Origin: JAMLJG01 sp035327585
GTDB lineage: Bacteria; Verrucomicrobiota; Kiritimatiellia; CAIVKH01
NCBI GenBank assembly: GCA_035327585.1
Contig: DAOLDD010000018.1
Span: 1-64,000 of the forward strand
Length of the DNA: 64,000 bases
Reading direction: 5' to 3'
Shown here: one piece after another, positions 50,674 to 59,946 of the stretch
Position numbering within the stretch: position 1 is the first letter of the stretch
Layout: each line of letters starts with the position of its first letter
Notes under the pieces: generated by a model
The model's database searches: none
What the model saw: only the letters and a program-made list of their open reading frames with translations
Told to the model about the DNA's origin: nothing
Program-made: the position numbers and the translations under genes

Positions 50674-51965
50674 ACACGGGGCGGCACGTGAAACGGGTCT
50701 TGATCGTCTATCACTCCTTCGACGGGACCGAGATGGGTCCGATCCGCATCCGTCGCGTCGCGCGCCACCTGTTGCGCCACGACTTCCAGCCGGTCGTCCT
50801 CACGACGCCCGCCACCGCACGTTCCACGGTCGAACTACCCGAGGGCGTCGAGCTGCTTCGCGCCAAAGCTCCCGACCTCGCGGCGATTTACCGGAAATTG
50901 CGCCCGCGCAACGCCCCGCCCCCCGGCACGACGCGTGGCGTCAACCAGAACATCGGCTTCACCAGCGCGGTCAATCGATGGCTGATGGTGCCCGACAAGC
51001 AGATCGTTTGGCGGCGCGCCGCGCTGCGCACGGCACGCGAATACCTGCGCGCGAGTCCGGTCGACCTGATTTTCGCCTCGCTCGCGCCGCGCACCAACCT
51101 GCTGGTCGCGAACCGTCTCGCGAGTGAATTCCGTCTGCCCTGCGTCATGGAATATCGCGATCTATGGACCGGCAGCCCCTACTACCATCTCGACCAGGCG
51201 ACCTGGCTGCACCGGAAACTTCACGAGCGGATGGAGCGCAACGCGATTCGCGGGGCCACCCGCGTCAGCGCGGTCTGCCGGGGCATCGCGCGACATTTGC
51301 AGGACCGCTACTCCCGCGAACTGCGGGCGCCGGTGGCGCTGAACTACAATTTTTTTGACCCGGACGAATACAAGGCGGAATCCTCGCCGGAGCGCACGGA
51401 GGGCCCCATGCGCATCGCCTACATCGGCGCGATGTACACGGGCCGCAATCCCTCGGCATTTTTTGAAGGACTCCGCTCGTTCATCGACCGGCACGCCGTT
51501 CGTCCGGATCAGCTCCGTTTCCGCTGGGCCGGGCCCGTGCTCGGACTGCCCGCGCTCGACGCGATGCTGGAGCGGCTGGCGTTGCGTCCCTACATCGATT
51601 TTCTCGGGCAGCGCACGCACGCCGAAGCGCTGTCCTTGCTGCAGGAATCCGATCTCTCGCTGCTCATCCAGGCGCCCGGCGACAACATCCATATTCCCGG
51701 CAAGCTCTTCGAGGCGATGGGCGCGCGCATCCCGGTGCTCGCGGTGAGCGAGCCCTGCGAAGTGACGGAGATCATCGCGCGCGTGCGCGCCGGCTGGACC
51801 TGCGCGCACGACGCGGACACGGTGGCGAATACACTGGCCGTCTGCCGACGCCATGTGGAGTCCCGTCAACGCTGGCCGTTCGACGAGGCGGAACGCGACC
51901 GATTCAGCGCGGATGCGGCGGTCGGCGGACTCGCGTCGCTTTTTCGCGAGGTGCTGGCGTCATGA
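50670..51965 (+). CDS. Glycosyltransferase, GT4-like
   Basis: Encodes 431 residues starting with GTG (50670), which overlaps the previous stop. The GT-B layout is seen in VLIVYHSFDGTEMGPIRIRR (N-terminal loop), PCVMEYRDLWTGSPYYHLD, RIAYIGAMYTGRNPSAFFEG (start of the donor domain), LLIQAPGDNIHIPGKLFEAM and ARIPVLAVSEPCEVTEI. The KLFEAMGA motif is typical of GT4 enzymes with the donor-binding Glu. It lies between the two-domain oxidoreductase and the heparinase-like gene and overlaps both by four bases. Confidence 0.8.
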   Translation: MNTGRHVKRVLIVYHSFDGTEMGPIRIRRVARHLLRHDFQPVVLTTPATARSTVELPEGVELLRAKAPDLAAIYRKLRPRNAPPPGTTRGVNQNIGFTSAVNRWLMVPDKQIVWRRAALRTAREYLRASPVDLIFASLAPRTNLLVANRLASEFRLPCVMEYRDLWTGSPYYHLDQATWLHRKLHERMERNAIRGATRVSAVCRGIARHLQDRYSRELRAPVALNYNFFDPDEYKAESSPERTEGPMRIAYIGAMYTGRNPSAFFEGLRSFIDRHAVRPDQLRFRWAGPVLGLPALDAMLERLALRPYIDFLGQRTHAEALSLLQESDLSLLIQAPGDNIHIPGKLFEAMGARIPVLAVSEPCEVTEIIARVRAGWTCAHDADTVANTLAVCRRHVESRQRWPFDEAERDRFSADAAVGGLASLFREVLAS

Positions 51966-53725
51966 AACCCTCGCGGATTCGTCACTTCCCCACCTCGCCG
52001 CTGGCGCGGAACCCATTTCTAATCCTGCGCAAACTGCGCACGCGCCTCGGCCTGCGCGCCACGCTGTGTTGGGAGTCGGCGCCAGCGGCGTATTCGACGC
52101 CGCCAGCAGCGGGCGAGCTGCTCACTCGCTGGATCGAACGCCTCCACCTTTCGGGCACGCCGGCCTCCCCATTCCATTTTTTTGGTCGCGATTGGGACGA
52201 AGCCCAACTCTGGCGCGCCTGCCGGGAAGGCCCGGCGAAGGTCGAGGGCCTGGCGGGCGACGCGAAACTCGCATGGGAATTCAGCCGCGCCCATCACCTC
52301 GTCCAGGAGGCCGCGCGCTGTCGCGCGGACCAGCGCGAGCCGAAGGCGGAACAACTCGCGGGCTGGCTGCGCCAGTGGATTGCGCACAATCCGTTTCCCG
52401 ATGGAACCGCATGGACGTGTGCAATGGAGGTCGCGATCCGCGCCGTCAATTGGATCGCCGCCGACGCGCTGTTGGACGGCCAACTGCGCCGTGCGGTCGG
52501 CGGGAAGGCGTGGGACGATCAACTTTGGAATCACGGGCGCTGCATCTGGCATCGCCTCGAAGCGCAGACCATTTGCTCCAACCACTACCTCGCCAACCTG
52601 CTGGGGCTGGCATGGCTCGGTATAGCGTTCGCCAACACCCGCGAAGCCAGGCGCTGGCGCGCTTTTGCGGACCGGGAACTTGCACCAGCGCTCCATACGC
52701 AGACGCTGCCTGACGGCGGCGCGTATGAAGCCTCCCTGCCCTACCACGCGCTCTATGTGGAGATCGGGCTGCTCACGCTCGGTGTGCAACCCGCGGGCAT
52801 CGCCGTCAGCGCGAAACCCGCACTGCGCGGTATGACGGAATTGCTCCTGGCGCTTTACCGCGCCGACGGCGGTGTATGGCCCGTGGGCGACGATGATGAC
52901 GGCCGCGTGTTCAACTGGGACGCCATTGTACCGACCCGGCGCGTGGATCAATTGCGTGCGCTGGCGGAGGTCGCGCTGGGCGGCGCAGTCAACGCGCCGT
53001 CGGAAGCGCTTTTCCCGTCGAGCGGCTGGTGGAAAGGCCGGGCGGGCGATTTCGCGGCATTTCTTTCCTTCGGCGGCGCGGGCTTCTTCGGCTGGGGCGG
53101 CCACGCGCACAACGACCGCCTGTCGATTTGCGTTGATGACGGTTGCCAACCGGTGCTTATCGATCCGGGCACCTATGCCTACACTTCGGACCTGTCGGCG
53201 CGCTGGCGATACCGCGAGACGGCATCGCACAACACGATTTTGGTGGATGAACAGGAACAACGTCCCTTCCCGCCGCTGGACGCGCGCCACGCCTTTATGC
53301 TGCCCGGCGCCGCCGAACCGGGACGCGCACGCGACTCACGTGCAGACGCGATCGCGGTCGAACTTGAGCTGCCCTCGCGCACGGGTCCGGTGCGCGCGCG
53401 ACGGGCGGTCGAGGTGTCGGCACAGGGCTGCCGGATCGTCGATCAACTCGATGACACCGCCATGCATGCGCTGCGTTGGCATTTCCACCTGCATCCAGAC
53501 TTCTCCGCTCGCGTACTCGCAAACGGATGGGAATTCACCGGCACGGACCGGCGCTATCAATTGACGACGGAAGCGGCGCTCACATTTTCCATCCGGCGCG
53601 GCATGGTTTCGCCGGGATATGGACGCCAGGTCGAAGCGGACGTGTTGATCGCGGATTGGACCGGCATGCTGCCGTTCAGCGTGACATGGACGCTGCGGCG
53701 GGTGGACAACGCGGCGGGCGCTTGA
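51962..53725 (+). CDS. Heparinase II/III-like (alginate lyase-like) protein
   Basis: Encodes 587 residues. An (alpha/alpha) N-terminal toroid (MEVAIRAVNWIAADALL, TICSNHYLANLLGLAWLG, YEASLPYHALYVEIGLL) is followed by a beta-sandwich C-terminal domain with GWGGHAHNDRLSICVDD and ETASHNTILVDEQEQ, the heparinase II/III signature. These enzymes cleave uronic acid-containing chains by beta-elimination. No signal peptide was recognised, which is odd for a lyase acting on the exported polymer. The same domain beside two-domain oxidoreductases is typical of biosynthesis clusters, where epimerase-like or trimming roles are suspected. Overlaps the convergent gene at its 3' end by 50 bases. Confidence 0.85.
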   Translation: MKPSRIRHFPTSPLARNPFLILRKLRTRLGLRATLCWESAPAAYSTPPAAGELLTRWIERLHLSGTPASPFHFFGRDWDEAQLWRACREGPAKVEGLAGDAKLAWEFSRAHHLVQEAARCRADQREPKAEQLAGWLRQWIAHNPFPDGTAWTCAMEVAIRAVNWIAADALLDGQLRRAVGGKAWDDQLWNHGRCIWHRLEAQTICSNHYLANLLGLAWLGIAFANTREARRWRAFADRELAPALHTQTLPDGGAYEASLPYHALYVEIGLLTLGVQPAGIAVSAKPALRGMTELLLALYRADGGVWPVGDDDDGRVFNWDAIVPTRRVDQLRALAEVALGGAVNAPSEALFPSSGWWKGRAGDFAAFLSFGGAGFFGWGGHAHNDRLSICVDDGCQPVLIDPGTYAYTSDLSARWRYRETASHNTILVDEQEQRPFPPLDARHAFMLPGAAEPGRARDSRADAIAVELELPSRTGPVRARRAVEVSAQGCRIVDQLDDTAMHALRWHFHLHPDFSARVLANGWEFTGTDRRYQLTTEAALTFSIRRGMVSPGYGRQVEADVLIADWTGMLPFSVTWTLRRVDNAAGA

Positions 53726-54443
53726 TGGGGTGAATCGACCACGCGCCGGCCTGGCGCGCGGCGTCGATGCGGTCCGAAAATTCGCCGCGGCTGCGCACCC
53801 ACGGTTTTTGTTCCGCCGGCATATCCACGACGCGATAACCGAGGTGGTGCGCGACAGTCGGCAGCCAGAGTTCGAGGTAGACCGGAAACGGTTCGCGCAT
53901 CTCCGCGACGGCGAGAAACGAGTCGCGCGTCCACAGCGAGCCCGTACCGAGCATGCTCAGGACGATGTGGCGATCCGCGCGGACGGAAATGGTTTCGAGG
54001 TAGCGGCCCAGCGCGCGATCCACATCGTGGTACAGCGCGTGCGGGTTGTTCGTCCCGTCCACGCGCGTGACCGCGTATCCCGCGATGTCCGCGTCGCGCT
54101 CCTCCAGATACGCCAGCCAGCGCGCGGAAAGATCCGGCACGAGCGGCAGGTGGTCATATTCCATAAATCGCACGTGGGAATGATCACGCTCGCGCAGCCA
54201 GCCGGCGACCGCGCTCCAGACCTCGGTGTAGGCCTGTCGCTCGCGCTGGTGCTGCCGGGTCTTCAAGCGCCGACATGCGAGGTGCAGGCGCGGTTCGTGG
54301 TGAAGCGCCGCAAAGTCCGCCTCACTCCCGGTGTAAACCAGCAGGCATTCCTCGCCGGGGCACACCGCCGCGCGCCAGTCCAACCACGGCTGCCCGACGA
54401 CCGCCGGCAGGTGAGAAAGCACAACGTTAAGGACGCGTTTCAC
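53676..54443 (-). CDS. Glycosyltransferase-like protein of unknown family
   Basis: Encodes 255 residues on the strand opposite to the surrounding genes. The order VVLSHLPAVVGQPWLDWRAA, HVRFMEYDHLPLVPDL (an acidic EYD site), then a C-terminal LWLPTVAHHLGYRVVDM resembles a GT-A glycosyltransferase fold, but no known motif set was matched with confidence. The 3' end overlaps the heparinase-like gene by 50 bases and the start overlaps the small upstream gene by 17. Possibly a glycan-modifying enzyme acquired separately. Confidence 0.5.
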   Translation of the reverse strand: MKRVLNVVLSHLPAVVGQPWLDWRAAVCPGEECLLVYTGSEADFAALHHEPRLHLACRRLKTRQHQRERQAYTEVWSAVAGWLRERDHSHVRFMEYDHLPLVPDLSARWLAYLEERDADIAGYAVTRVDGTNNPHALYHDVDRALGRYLETISVRADRHIVLSMLGTGSLWTRDSFLAVAEMREPFPVYLELWLPTVAHHLGYRVVDMPAEQKPWVRSRGEFSDRIDAARQAGAWSIHPIKRPPRCPPAAASMSR

Positions 54444-54690
54444 GGGGGAAATCCACGGGGGGATGGCGGGTGAAGCCGATTTGCTGGCGCCAATAGGTCA
54501 GGCGGCGCTGCGGGGTGAACACGGGGACGAGATTTTCCTCCACGCCGATCACCCAGATCCGGCCGCCAAAGGCGAAGACCAACCCCCGCCCGATCACCTC
54601 GCCCGAGTAGACATCCCGGATCGGCGAACCGATGGCCCGGGCAATGCGGACAAGCGTCCGGCTGAGGGTGGCGCGCAGGTTGGGGTTCAT
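54427..54690 (-). CDS. Small conserved-looking protein of unknown function
   Basis: From the ATG at 54690 it has 87 residues (MNPNLRATLSRTLVRIARAI...); an open frame reaching 54846 would overlap the opposite gene start and is Arg-rich, so I prefer the shorter form. Its hydrophobic segment GLVFAFGGRIWVIGVEENLV is beta-like rather than membrane-spanning. No family was recognised. It overlaps the downstream glycosyltransferase-like gene by 17 bases, so the two form a small operon on the minus strand inside the cluster. Confidence 0.4.
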   Translation of the reverse strand: MNPNLRATLSRTLVRIARAIGSPIRDVYSGEVIGRGLVFAFGGRIWVIGVEENLVPVFTPQRRLTYWRQQIGFTRHPPVDFPRETRP

Positions 54691-54844
54691 CCCGTCAACA
54701 AAGGCAAAATGGCGAAGGCCGGGCAAGTTCAATCTCGCCCGTGGTGGCGTTACGCGCCGCCCCGCGGATCCGGGACGCATTTCGGGCATTGGATTACCGT
54801 CGATCACAGGACCGCTTGTATGCCATACTTCCCGCCGCCCGTTC

Positions 54845-55897
54845 ATGGAACGTTACCCGCTCAAACGCCGCGTCTTTACCGCCGCCCTTGTTGTCCTCTC
54901 GCTGGGCCTCTCGCTCGGTTTGACGGAGGTTCTCTTGCGCGCCCGCGAACGGGCGCAGATCCGGCGGATCAGCGACGCCAAGGAGGCGGCCAACGTCATG
55001 CCGTCCGACATACCGGGGTTGAATTACACGCTCCGGCCGAATCACCGGCATGGCGATACACAATTCAACAGCCACGGATTCAACATGGCGGAGCGACCGG
55101 TGGATAAACCGCCCGGCCTATTCCGCCTTTTCTTCGTCGGGGACTCCGTGACGCAGGGCGTCGGAACACAAGCCACCGGGGAGGCCTTCCCCAACCTGGT
55201 GGACGCCGTACTGCGGGCTTGGTCGCCGCCGGGCCGCGTCGAGGCGTGGAACGCGGGCACGGGGGGATACAATGCGGACCAGGTTTTCCTGATGGTGCAG
55301 CACGTGCTTCCCGCGTTCGATCCCGATGCCGTGATATACGTTTTCAACTTCAACGACTATTGGGAACCGAACCAGTATTTTCACGGTCAGCCGGCGATCC
55401 CACCGGGACAGTCCGTCGAACCCGGCGCAAGCGGCCCGTTGGACCGCCTCAAACAATTTCGCACCGTTTTATTCGCGAGAGATATCGTAAACAAGGCCAT
55501 CACCCGGGTCCGGGGATATCCACCGGTCTACGTCGACCGGAAAATCGGCTATCCTTCGTGGCAGCACATGAAGGACGTCATTGTGGAGATGCATCGCCAC
55601 TGCCAATCCCATGACATTCCCTTCGCCGTGGTGTTGCACCCCAACCTGCAATTTCTCCACCGGCGTATCGAAGGCAACCACGCCCATCGCGACCTGGCGC
55701 AACACCTCGCCGCACACGGCATCCCGAAACTCGAACTCGTGGAGGCGTTGCGACCGCACCGCGGCGAGCCGCTGTATCTGCCGGACGGCAACCATCTAAA
55801 GCCCGCCGGACATCAGCTGCTCGCGGAGGAAATCCTCCGATGGCTCGCCGGGCCCGCGAGACCCTTCACGCTTCCCGCGGTTCCGGTTGCTCCATGA
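54845..55897 (+). CDS. Membrane-anchored SGNH/GDSL-like protein
   Basis: Encodes 350 residues. A signal anchor (RRVFTAALVVLSLGLSLGLT, about residues 8-27) precedes an SGNH-hydrolase-like domain: FFVGDSVTQGVGTQ (catalytic Ser block I, about residue 100), GTGGYNADQV, NDYWEPN (block III Asn) and LPDGNHLKPAGHQLL (block V Asp-His). Such proteins in exopolysaccharide clusters often remove or transfer acyl groups on the glycan in the periplasm. It overlaps the next glycosyltransferase gene by four bases. A related protein is encoded at 57094-58104. Confidence 0.75.
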   Translation: MERYPLKRRVFTAALVVLSLGLSLGLTEVLLRARERAQIRRISDAKEAANVMPSDIPGLNYTLRPNHRHGDTQFNSHGFNMAERPVDKPPGLFRLFFVGDSVTQGVGTQATGEAFPNLVDAVLRAWSPPGRVEAWNAGTGGYNADQVFLMVQHVLPAFDPDAVIYVFNFNDYWEPNQYFHGQPAIPPGQSVEPGASGPLDRLKQFRTVLFARDIVNKAITRVRGYPPVYVDRKIGYPSWQHMKDVIVEMHRHCQSHDIPFAVVLHPNLQFLHRRIEGNHAHRDLAQHLAAHGIPKLELVEALRPHRGEPLYLPDGNHLKPAGHQLLAEEILRWLAGPARPFTLPAVPVAP

Positions 55898-57084
55898 ACA
55901 TCCTCTTCATTCATCACGTCGCCGACCTGTACGGATCGAGCCGCTGCCTGCTGCGCCTGGCGGCGCGACTGGTTGCGGATGGCCACACGGTGGCTTCCAC
56001 GCTGCAGGAGGACGGTCCCCTTCGGACCGCCCTGGAGCAGGCGGGGGTCAGCGTTTTCCTTTTACCGGAGTTGCCCGTGCTGCACCGCGCGCACCTCGCG
56101 CGTCCGTCCGGCTGGCTCCACCTGTTCCGCAACATGCTTCGCACCCGCAAAACGCTCCGCGGCGTGTTCGACGAATTCCGTCCGGATCTCGTGCACACGA
56201 ACAGCGCCACGCTGCTGCCCGTCGCCGGCGCGCTCGCCCGGAAGGCGGGTATTCCGCACATCCAGCACGTCCGCGAATCGTTTATTGATTTCGGCTTCGC
56301 ATGGAAACTCTATCGACTTCTGCTGAGTCGCCGGGCGACGCGCCTCATCTGCATTTCGGACTATGTGGCGGGCACGTTTTCTCCGCGGCAGCAGCGGACG
56401 AAAACGACCACGATTTATGACGGATTGCCCGCCGGCGATTTCGCCGCGGCAACGGATGCATCCGCGCGGCACTTTGTTCACCAGCACGAACCTGGCCACC
56501 CGCTGATCGTCCTCGTGGGGCGCATCAAACTAAAGCGAAAGGGTCAGGATGTCCTCGTCCGCGCCGCAGCCCTATTGCGCGAGAGCTGCCCGTCGGCGCG
56601 CTATGCGCTGGTCGGCAGTCCTTTTCCCGGTAACGAAGAACACCTGGCCGCATTGCGCGCCATGATTCGCGACCTCGGCCTCGAAAAGCATATCGCGCTG
56701 ACGGGGCACCTGGACCAACCGCTCGATGCACTGGCGGCCTGCGACATCTCGATCATGGCCTCCTCCACGCCGGAACCGCTGGGCAACGTCACCCTCGAAT
56801 CGATGGCGCTGGGCAAGGCCGTCGTGGGCACGGCGTGCGGCGCCACACCCGAATTGATACGGGACGGCGAGAACGGTTTCCTCGTCCCGCCGGACGACCC
56901 CGCGGCCATGGCCGCCGCCATTGGGCGCCTCGTCTCGGACCCCGGTCTCCGCGAGCGGCTGGGCACGCAGGCCCGGACCGATTTCCTCGCGCGCTTCGAG
57001 TTTGAACCGCATTACCGCGCCGTCCTTTCGGTTTATCAGCAGAGCTTGCCGGCGCTTGAACCGACCTCCTCGAAAACGCCATAG
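55894..57084 (+). CDS. Glycosyltransferase, GT4 family
   Basis: Encodes 396 residues with a clear GT-B plan: ILFIHHVADLYGSSRCLLRL at the N-terminus, RPDLVHTNSATLLPVAGALA, LIVLVGRIKLKRKGQDVLV at the start of the donor domain, and SSTPEPLGNVTLESMALG with KAVVGTACGATPELI at the nucleotide-sugar site (Glu-x7-Glu). Acceptor and donor unknown. It shares four bases with the preceding SGNH gene and is followed after nine bases by a second SGNH gene, so the three probably act on the same glycan. Confidence 0.88.
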   Translation: MNILFIHHVADLYGSSRCLLRLAARLVADGHTVASTLQEDGPLRTALEQAGVSVFLLPELPVLHRAHLARPSGWLHLFRNMLRTRKTLRGVFDEFRPDLVHTNSATLLPVAGALARKAGIPHIQHVRESFIDFGFAWKLYRLLLSRRATRLICISDYVAGTFSPRQQRTKTTTIYDGLPAGDFAAATDASARHFVHQHEPGHPLIVLVGRIKLKRKGQDVLVRAAALLRESCPSARYALVGSPFPGNEEHLAALRAMIRDLGLEKHIALTGHLDQPLDALAACDISIMASSTPEPLGNVTLESMALGKAVVGTACGATPELIRDGENGFLVPPDDPAAMAAAIGRLVSDPGLRERLGTQARTDFLARFEFEPHYRAVLSVYQQSLPALEPTSSKTP

Positions 57085-57093
57085 TCGGATGCC

Positions 57094-58104
57094 ATGAGCG
57101 CCCCCATCCGGAAAAAATTCATCCTGCTGGTCGTGTCCGCGGCGGTGTCCCTCGCCGCGCTTGAGATGCTTATCCGGATATTTCTGCCGCACTACGACCC
57201 GCGTCGGCAGATCGAATTCGAGATGATGCCGGACTACCTCAACGCCGCCGTCGGACCCGCCGGCCAAACCATCCGGCAACGCACCCCCAAGGGCGACTAC
57301 GACCTGTGGATTCCATTTAATGCGCACGGCTTCAGGGATACCAACGATCTCCGGATGGCGACCGCGGACGATTGGTTTGCCGTCGGCGATTCATTCACAT
57401 TTGGTTGGGGTGTCCAGGCGGAGGAGCGCTTCAGCGACCGGCTCGCCGCGCTGAAGGGAGTCCGCTTTTTCAACATCGCGGCGCCGGGCGATCTCCTGCA
57501 ATACGAGGGCTTCGTCCGTTACGCGCGGGATCGCGGCGCCCCGCTCGCGCGCACCCTCGTCGGCATCTGCATGAACAACGATCTCAAGAACTACGAGACG
57601 TCCGAGAAAATTCAACCGGCGGTCTACGGCGATCGGCAACGCTGGAAGGCCCGCTTGCGGGCCCGGCTGCAGAGCCGCAGCGCGCTCTATCTCGCCTGCA
57701 GCTACGAACTGCAGCGAATTCCCTCGTTGCGCCGGACGTTCGAACGCCTGGGCATTTCGCGCGATATCAACGAGCTGACCCTCCAAAACCTGTACGACGA
57801 GGAGGTGCTTGAAAGCTCCGCCAATCGCGCCGCCGGTTTGGCAAACGCCATCGGTCCCGAACAGACCTGGTTTGTCCTGATCCCCTCCCTCGCCCTCTGG
57901 CTCGGCGACAACCAGGAAACCGAGCGGCGAATCCACGATGAGTTTGCGCGACGCCTCCACGCGCGCGGATTGCGCGTGCTGGATTTAAAACCGGCGTTCG
58001 ATGCCAGCGGCCGGGCGCGTTCATACTATTTCGAGACCGATGCACACTGGAACGCCGACGGGCACGCACTCGCGGCGGAGCAACTCGCCGGCTGGCTCCC
58101 ATGA
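57094..58104 (+). CDS. Membrane-anchored SGNH/GDSL-like protein (second)
   Basis: Encodes 336 residues with an N-terminal anchor (KKFILLVVSAAVSLAALEML). FAVGDSFTFGWGVQAEERF (block I Ser) and a C-terminal FETDAHWNADGHALAAEQL (block V Asp-x-x-His) define an SGNH/AlgX-like acyl-processing fold. GICMNNDLKNYET supplies a block III-like Asn. It resembles the protein at 54845 in size and layout but the sequences are only distantly alike. Probably a periplasmic O-acyl transferase or esterase acting on the polymer. Overlaps the WecG-like gene by four bases. Confidence 0.75.
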   Translation: MSAPIRKKFILLVVSAAVSLAALEMLIRIFLPHYDPRRQIEFEMMPDYLNAAVGPAGQTIRQRTPKGDYDLWIPFNAHGFRDTNDLRMATADDWFAVGDSFTFGWGVQAEERFSDRLAALKGVRFFNIAAPGDLLQYEGFVRYARDRGAPLARTLVGICMNNDLKNYETSEKIQPAVYGDRQRWKARLRARLQSRSALYLACSYELQRIPSLRRTFERLGISRDINELTLQNLYDEEVLESSANRAAGLANAIGPEQTWFVLIPSLALWLGDNQETERRIHDEFARRLHARGLRVLDLKPAFDASGRARSYYFETDAHWNADGHALAAEQLAGWLP

Positions 58105-58868
58105 CGCCACCCCCCGACAACCGTTGTCCGGTCGGGCCGTATCGCTGCTCCGCCGACACGACGCCCGAGCTGGTTGCCCGGATTCATCACGTCCTCTCCG
58201 CGCCCCGCCGCGACGGCCTCCTGATCCTCTGCCTGAATGCGCACATATTCAACGCAGGCTGGTGCGACGAACGACTTCGCACCCTTCTCAACGGCGCGGA
58301 GGTGCTGGCAGCCGACGGGATGTCCATCGTCTGGGCCTCGCGTCTTTCCCCTCCGGCAATACCCGAGCGCTGCAACATGACCGAGGCGTTTCGCGCCTTT
58401 CTCGCGCACCCTGGCACGCCGGCGGCCAGCGTGACGCTCATCGGTTGCTCTGAAGAGGAAGCGCACCGGGCTGCGGATGCCATTCGGCGGCTGCAACCGC
58501 GTCTCCAGATTCGCCACGTGATATCCGGCTACGACCCGGTGGAGGCATATCCGCGCCGGCTGGCGGCGGAGACTCCGACCGACCTCGTGCTGCTCGGCAT
58601 GGGTACGCCAAAATCCGAGGAAGTAGGCGCGGCGCTTCGCGCCTGCTGGCCCTCCAGCGTGGTTTGGCATGTTGGCGGCGGCACCTTGCTCTTCCTCGCG
58701 GGCGTCCAGCGGGAAGCACCGGGTTGGATGCGACGTTTCGGCCTCCAATGGCTGCACCGCCTGCTCCACGAACCGGGCCGCATGTGGCGGCGATACCTGA
58801 TCGGCAACCTGTTGTTCGTGATCCGAATCGCTTTCCGCCTGCGCCCTGAACGTGGACCGCGCGCCTGA
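58101..58868 (+). CDS. WecG/TagA/CpsF-family glycosyltransferase
   Basis: Encodes 255 residues. Family motifs: LLILCLNAHIFNAGWCDERL, LAADGMSIVWASRL (Asp of the active site), RCNMTEAFRAFL, VTLIGCSEEEAHRA, LVLLGMGTPKSEEVG (the conserved GxPxQE-like block) and VVWHVGGGTLLFLAGVQREAPGWM. Members transfer ManNAc or ManNAcA from UDP donors to lipid-linked GlcNAc (TagA, WecG). With UDP-GlcNAc 2-epimerase in the same cluster, a ManNAc-containing unit is plausible. No membrane anchor is present; a basic C-terminal helix may bind the membrane. Confidence 0.88.
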   Translation: MTPPPDNRCPVGPYRCSADTTPELVARIHHVLSAPRRDGLLILCLNAHIFNAGWCDERLRTLLNGAEVLAADGMSIVWASRLSPPAIPERCNMTEAFRAFLAHPGTPAASVTLIGCSEEEAHRAADAIRRLQPRLQIRHVISGYDPVEAYPRRLAAETPTDLVLLGMGTPKSEEVGAALRACWPSSVVWHVGGGTLLFLAGVQREAPGWMRRFGLQWLHRLLHEPGRMWRRYLIGNLLFVIRIAFRLRPERGPRA

Positions 58869-58901
58869 TTTGTGCTAGAGTCGTACGTTTATGGAGCACG
58901 T

Positions 58902-59909
58902 ATGAGCACATGCCTGGTCACCGGCGCCGCCGGATTCATTGGAGCACACGTGGCGCGCGCGTTGCTGGCGCGCGGTCACCGCGTGGTGGCCGTCGACGAT
59001 CTGTCGGGCGGCTTCCGTGAAAACGTGCCCGCGGGCGCCCACTTCGTCGAGGCCAGCATTCTCGACCACGCGCGGATCGACCAGCTCTTTCGCGACGAGC
59101 GATTCGATTATGTGTTCCACCTGGCCGCCTACGCCGCGGAGGGCCTCAGTCATTTCATCAAGCGCTTCAACTACACGAACAACCTGATCGGCAGCGTCAA
59201 CCTCATCAACGCCTCCATCAATACCGGCTCGGTGAAATGCTTCGTGTTCACATCGTCCATCGCCGTTTATGGGCGCAACCAGGTGCCGATGACCGAGGAT
59301 ACGACGCCCCAGCCCGAAGATCCCTACGGCATCGCGAAGTTCGCCGTTGAGCTGGACCTCAAGGAGGCCCATGAGTTGTTCGGCCTGCCCTACATCATTT
59401 TCCGCCCGCACAATGTCTATGGCGAGTTGCAGAACATCGGCGACCCCTACCGGAACGTCATCGGCATCTTCATGAACCTGATCCTCCAGGACAAACCGAT
59501 GACGGTGTTCGGGGACGGTTCGCAGACACGCGCGTTCAGCTACATCGACGATGTCGCCCCCGTGATCGCGGCGTCGATCGAACAGCCGGCGGCCTGCAAC
59601 CAGGTCTACAACGTGGGCGCGGACACGCCCTATTCCGTGAACACGCTGGCCCAGTCGGTGGCGAAAGCGATGGGTGTGGAGCCCCGGATTGAACACCTCG
59701 CGGCCCGGAACGAGGTGGTTCACGCCTTTTCCTCCCACGAAAAAGTGCAGCGCCAATTCGGCGATCTGATCCGGAACATCCCGCTCGACGAGGGACTCGC
59801 CCGCATGGCGGCGTGGGTCCGGGCCACCGGCGCGCGGAAGGGCAAACCGTTTGAAGGCATCGAAGTGCCGCGCAATCTGCCCCCCTCCTGGGCAAAACTG
59901 GTGCGATGA
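58902..59909 (+). CDS. NAD-dependent nucleotide-sugar epimerase/dehydratase
   Basis: Encodes 335 residues of the extended SDR class. CLVTGAAGFIGAHVARALL is the Rossmann motif; YVFHLAAYAAEG, FTSSIAVYGRNQ and DPYGIAKFAVE (catalytic Tyr and Lys) follow, with FRPHNVYGELQN and GDGSQTRAFSYIDDV near the substrate site. Similar to UDP-glucose 4-epimerases but the exact reaction cannot be assigned. The ATG at 58902 is preferred. The gap of 33 bases from the WecG-like gene contains TTGTGC and TAGAGT, which might be an internal promoter. Confidence 0.85.
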   Translation: MSTCLVTGAAGFIGAHVARALLARGHRVVAVDDLSGGFRENVPAGAHFVEASILDHARIDQLFRDERFDYVFHLAAYAAEGLSHFIKRFNYTNNLIGSVNLINASINTGSVKCFVFTSSIAVYGRNQVPMTEDTTPQPEDPYGIAKFAVELDLKEAHELFGLPYIIFRPHNVYGELQNIGDPYRNVIGIFMNLILQDKPMTVFGDGSQTRAFSYIDDVAPVIAASIEQPAACNQVYNVGADTPYSVNTLAQSVAKAMGVEPRIEHLAARNEVVHAFSSHEKVQRQFGDLIRNIPLDEGLARMAAWVRATGARKGKPFEGIEVPRNLPPSWAKLVR

Positions 59910-59946
59910 CGCGCACGCGACCCACGCTTCCGCCTGCCGACGCTTC

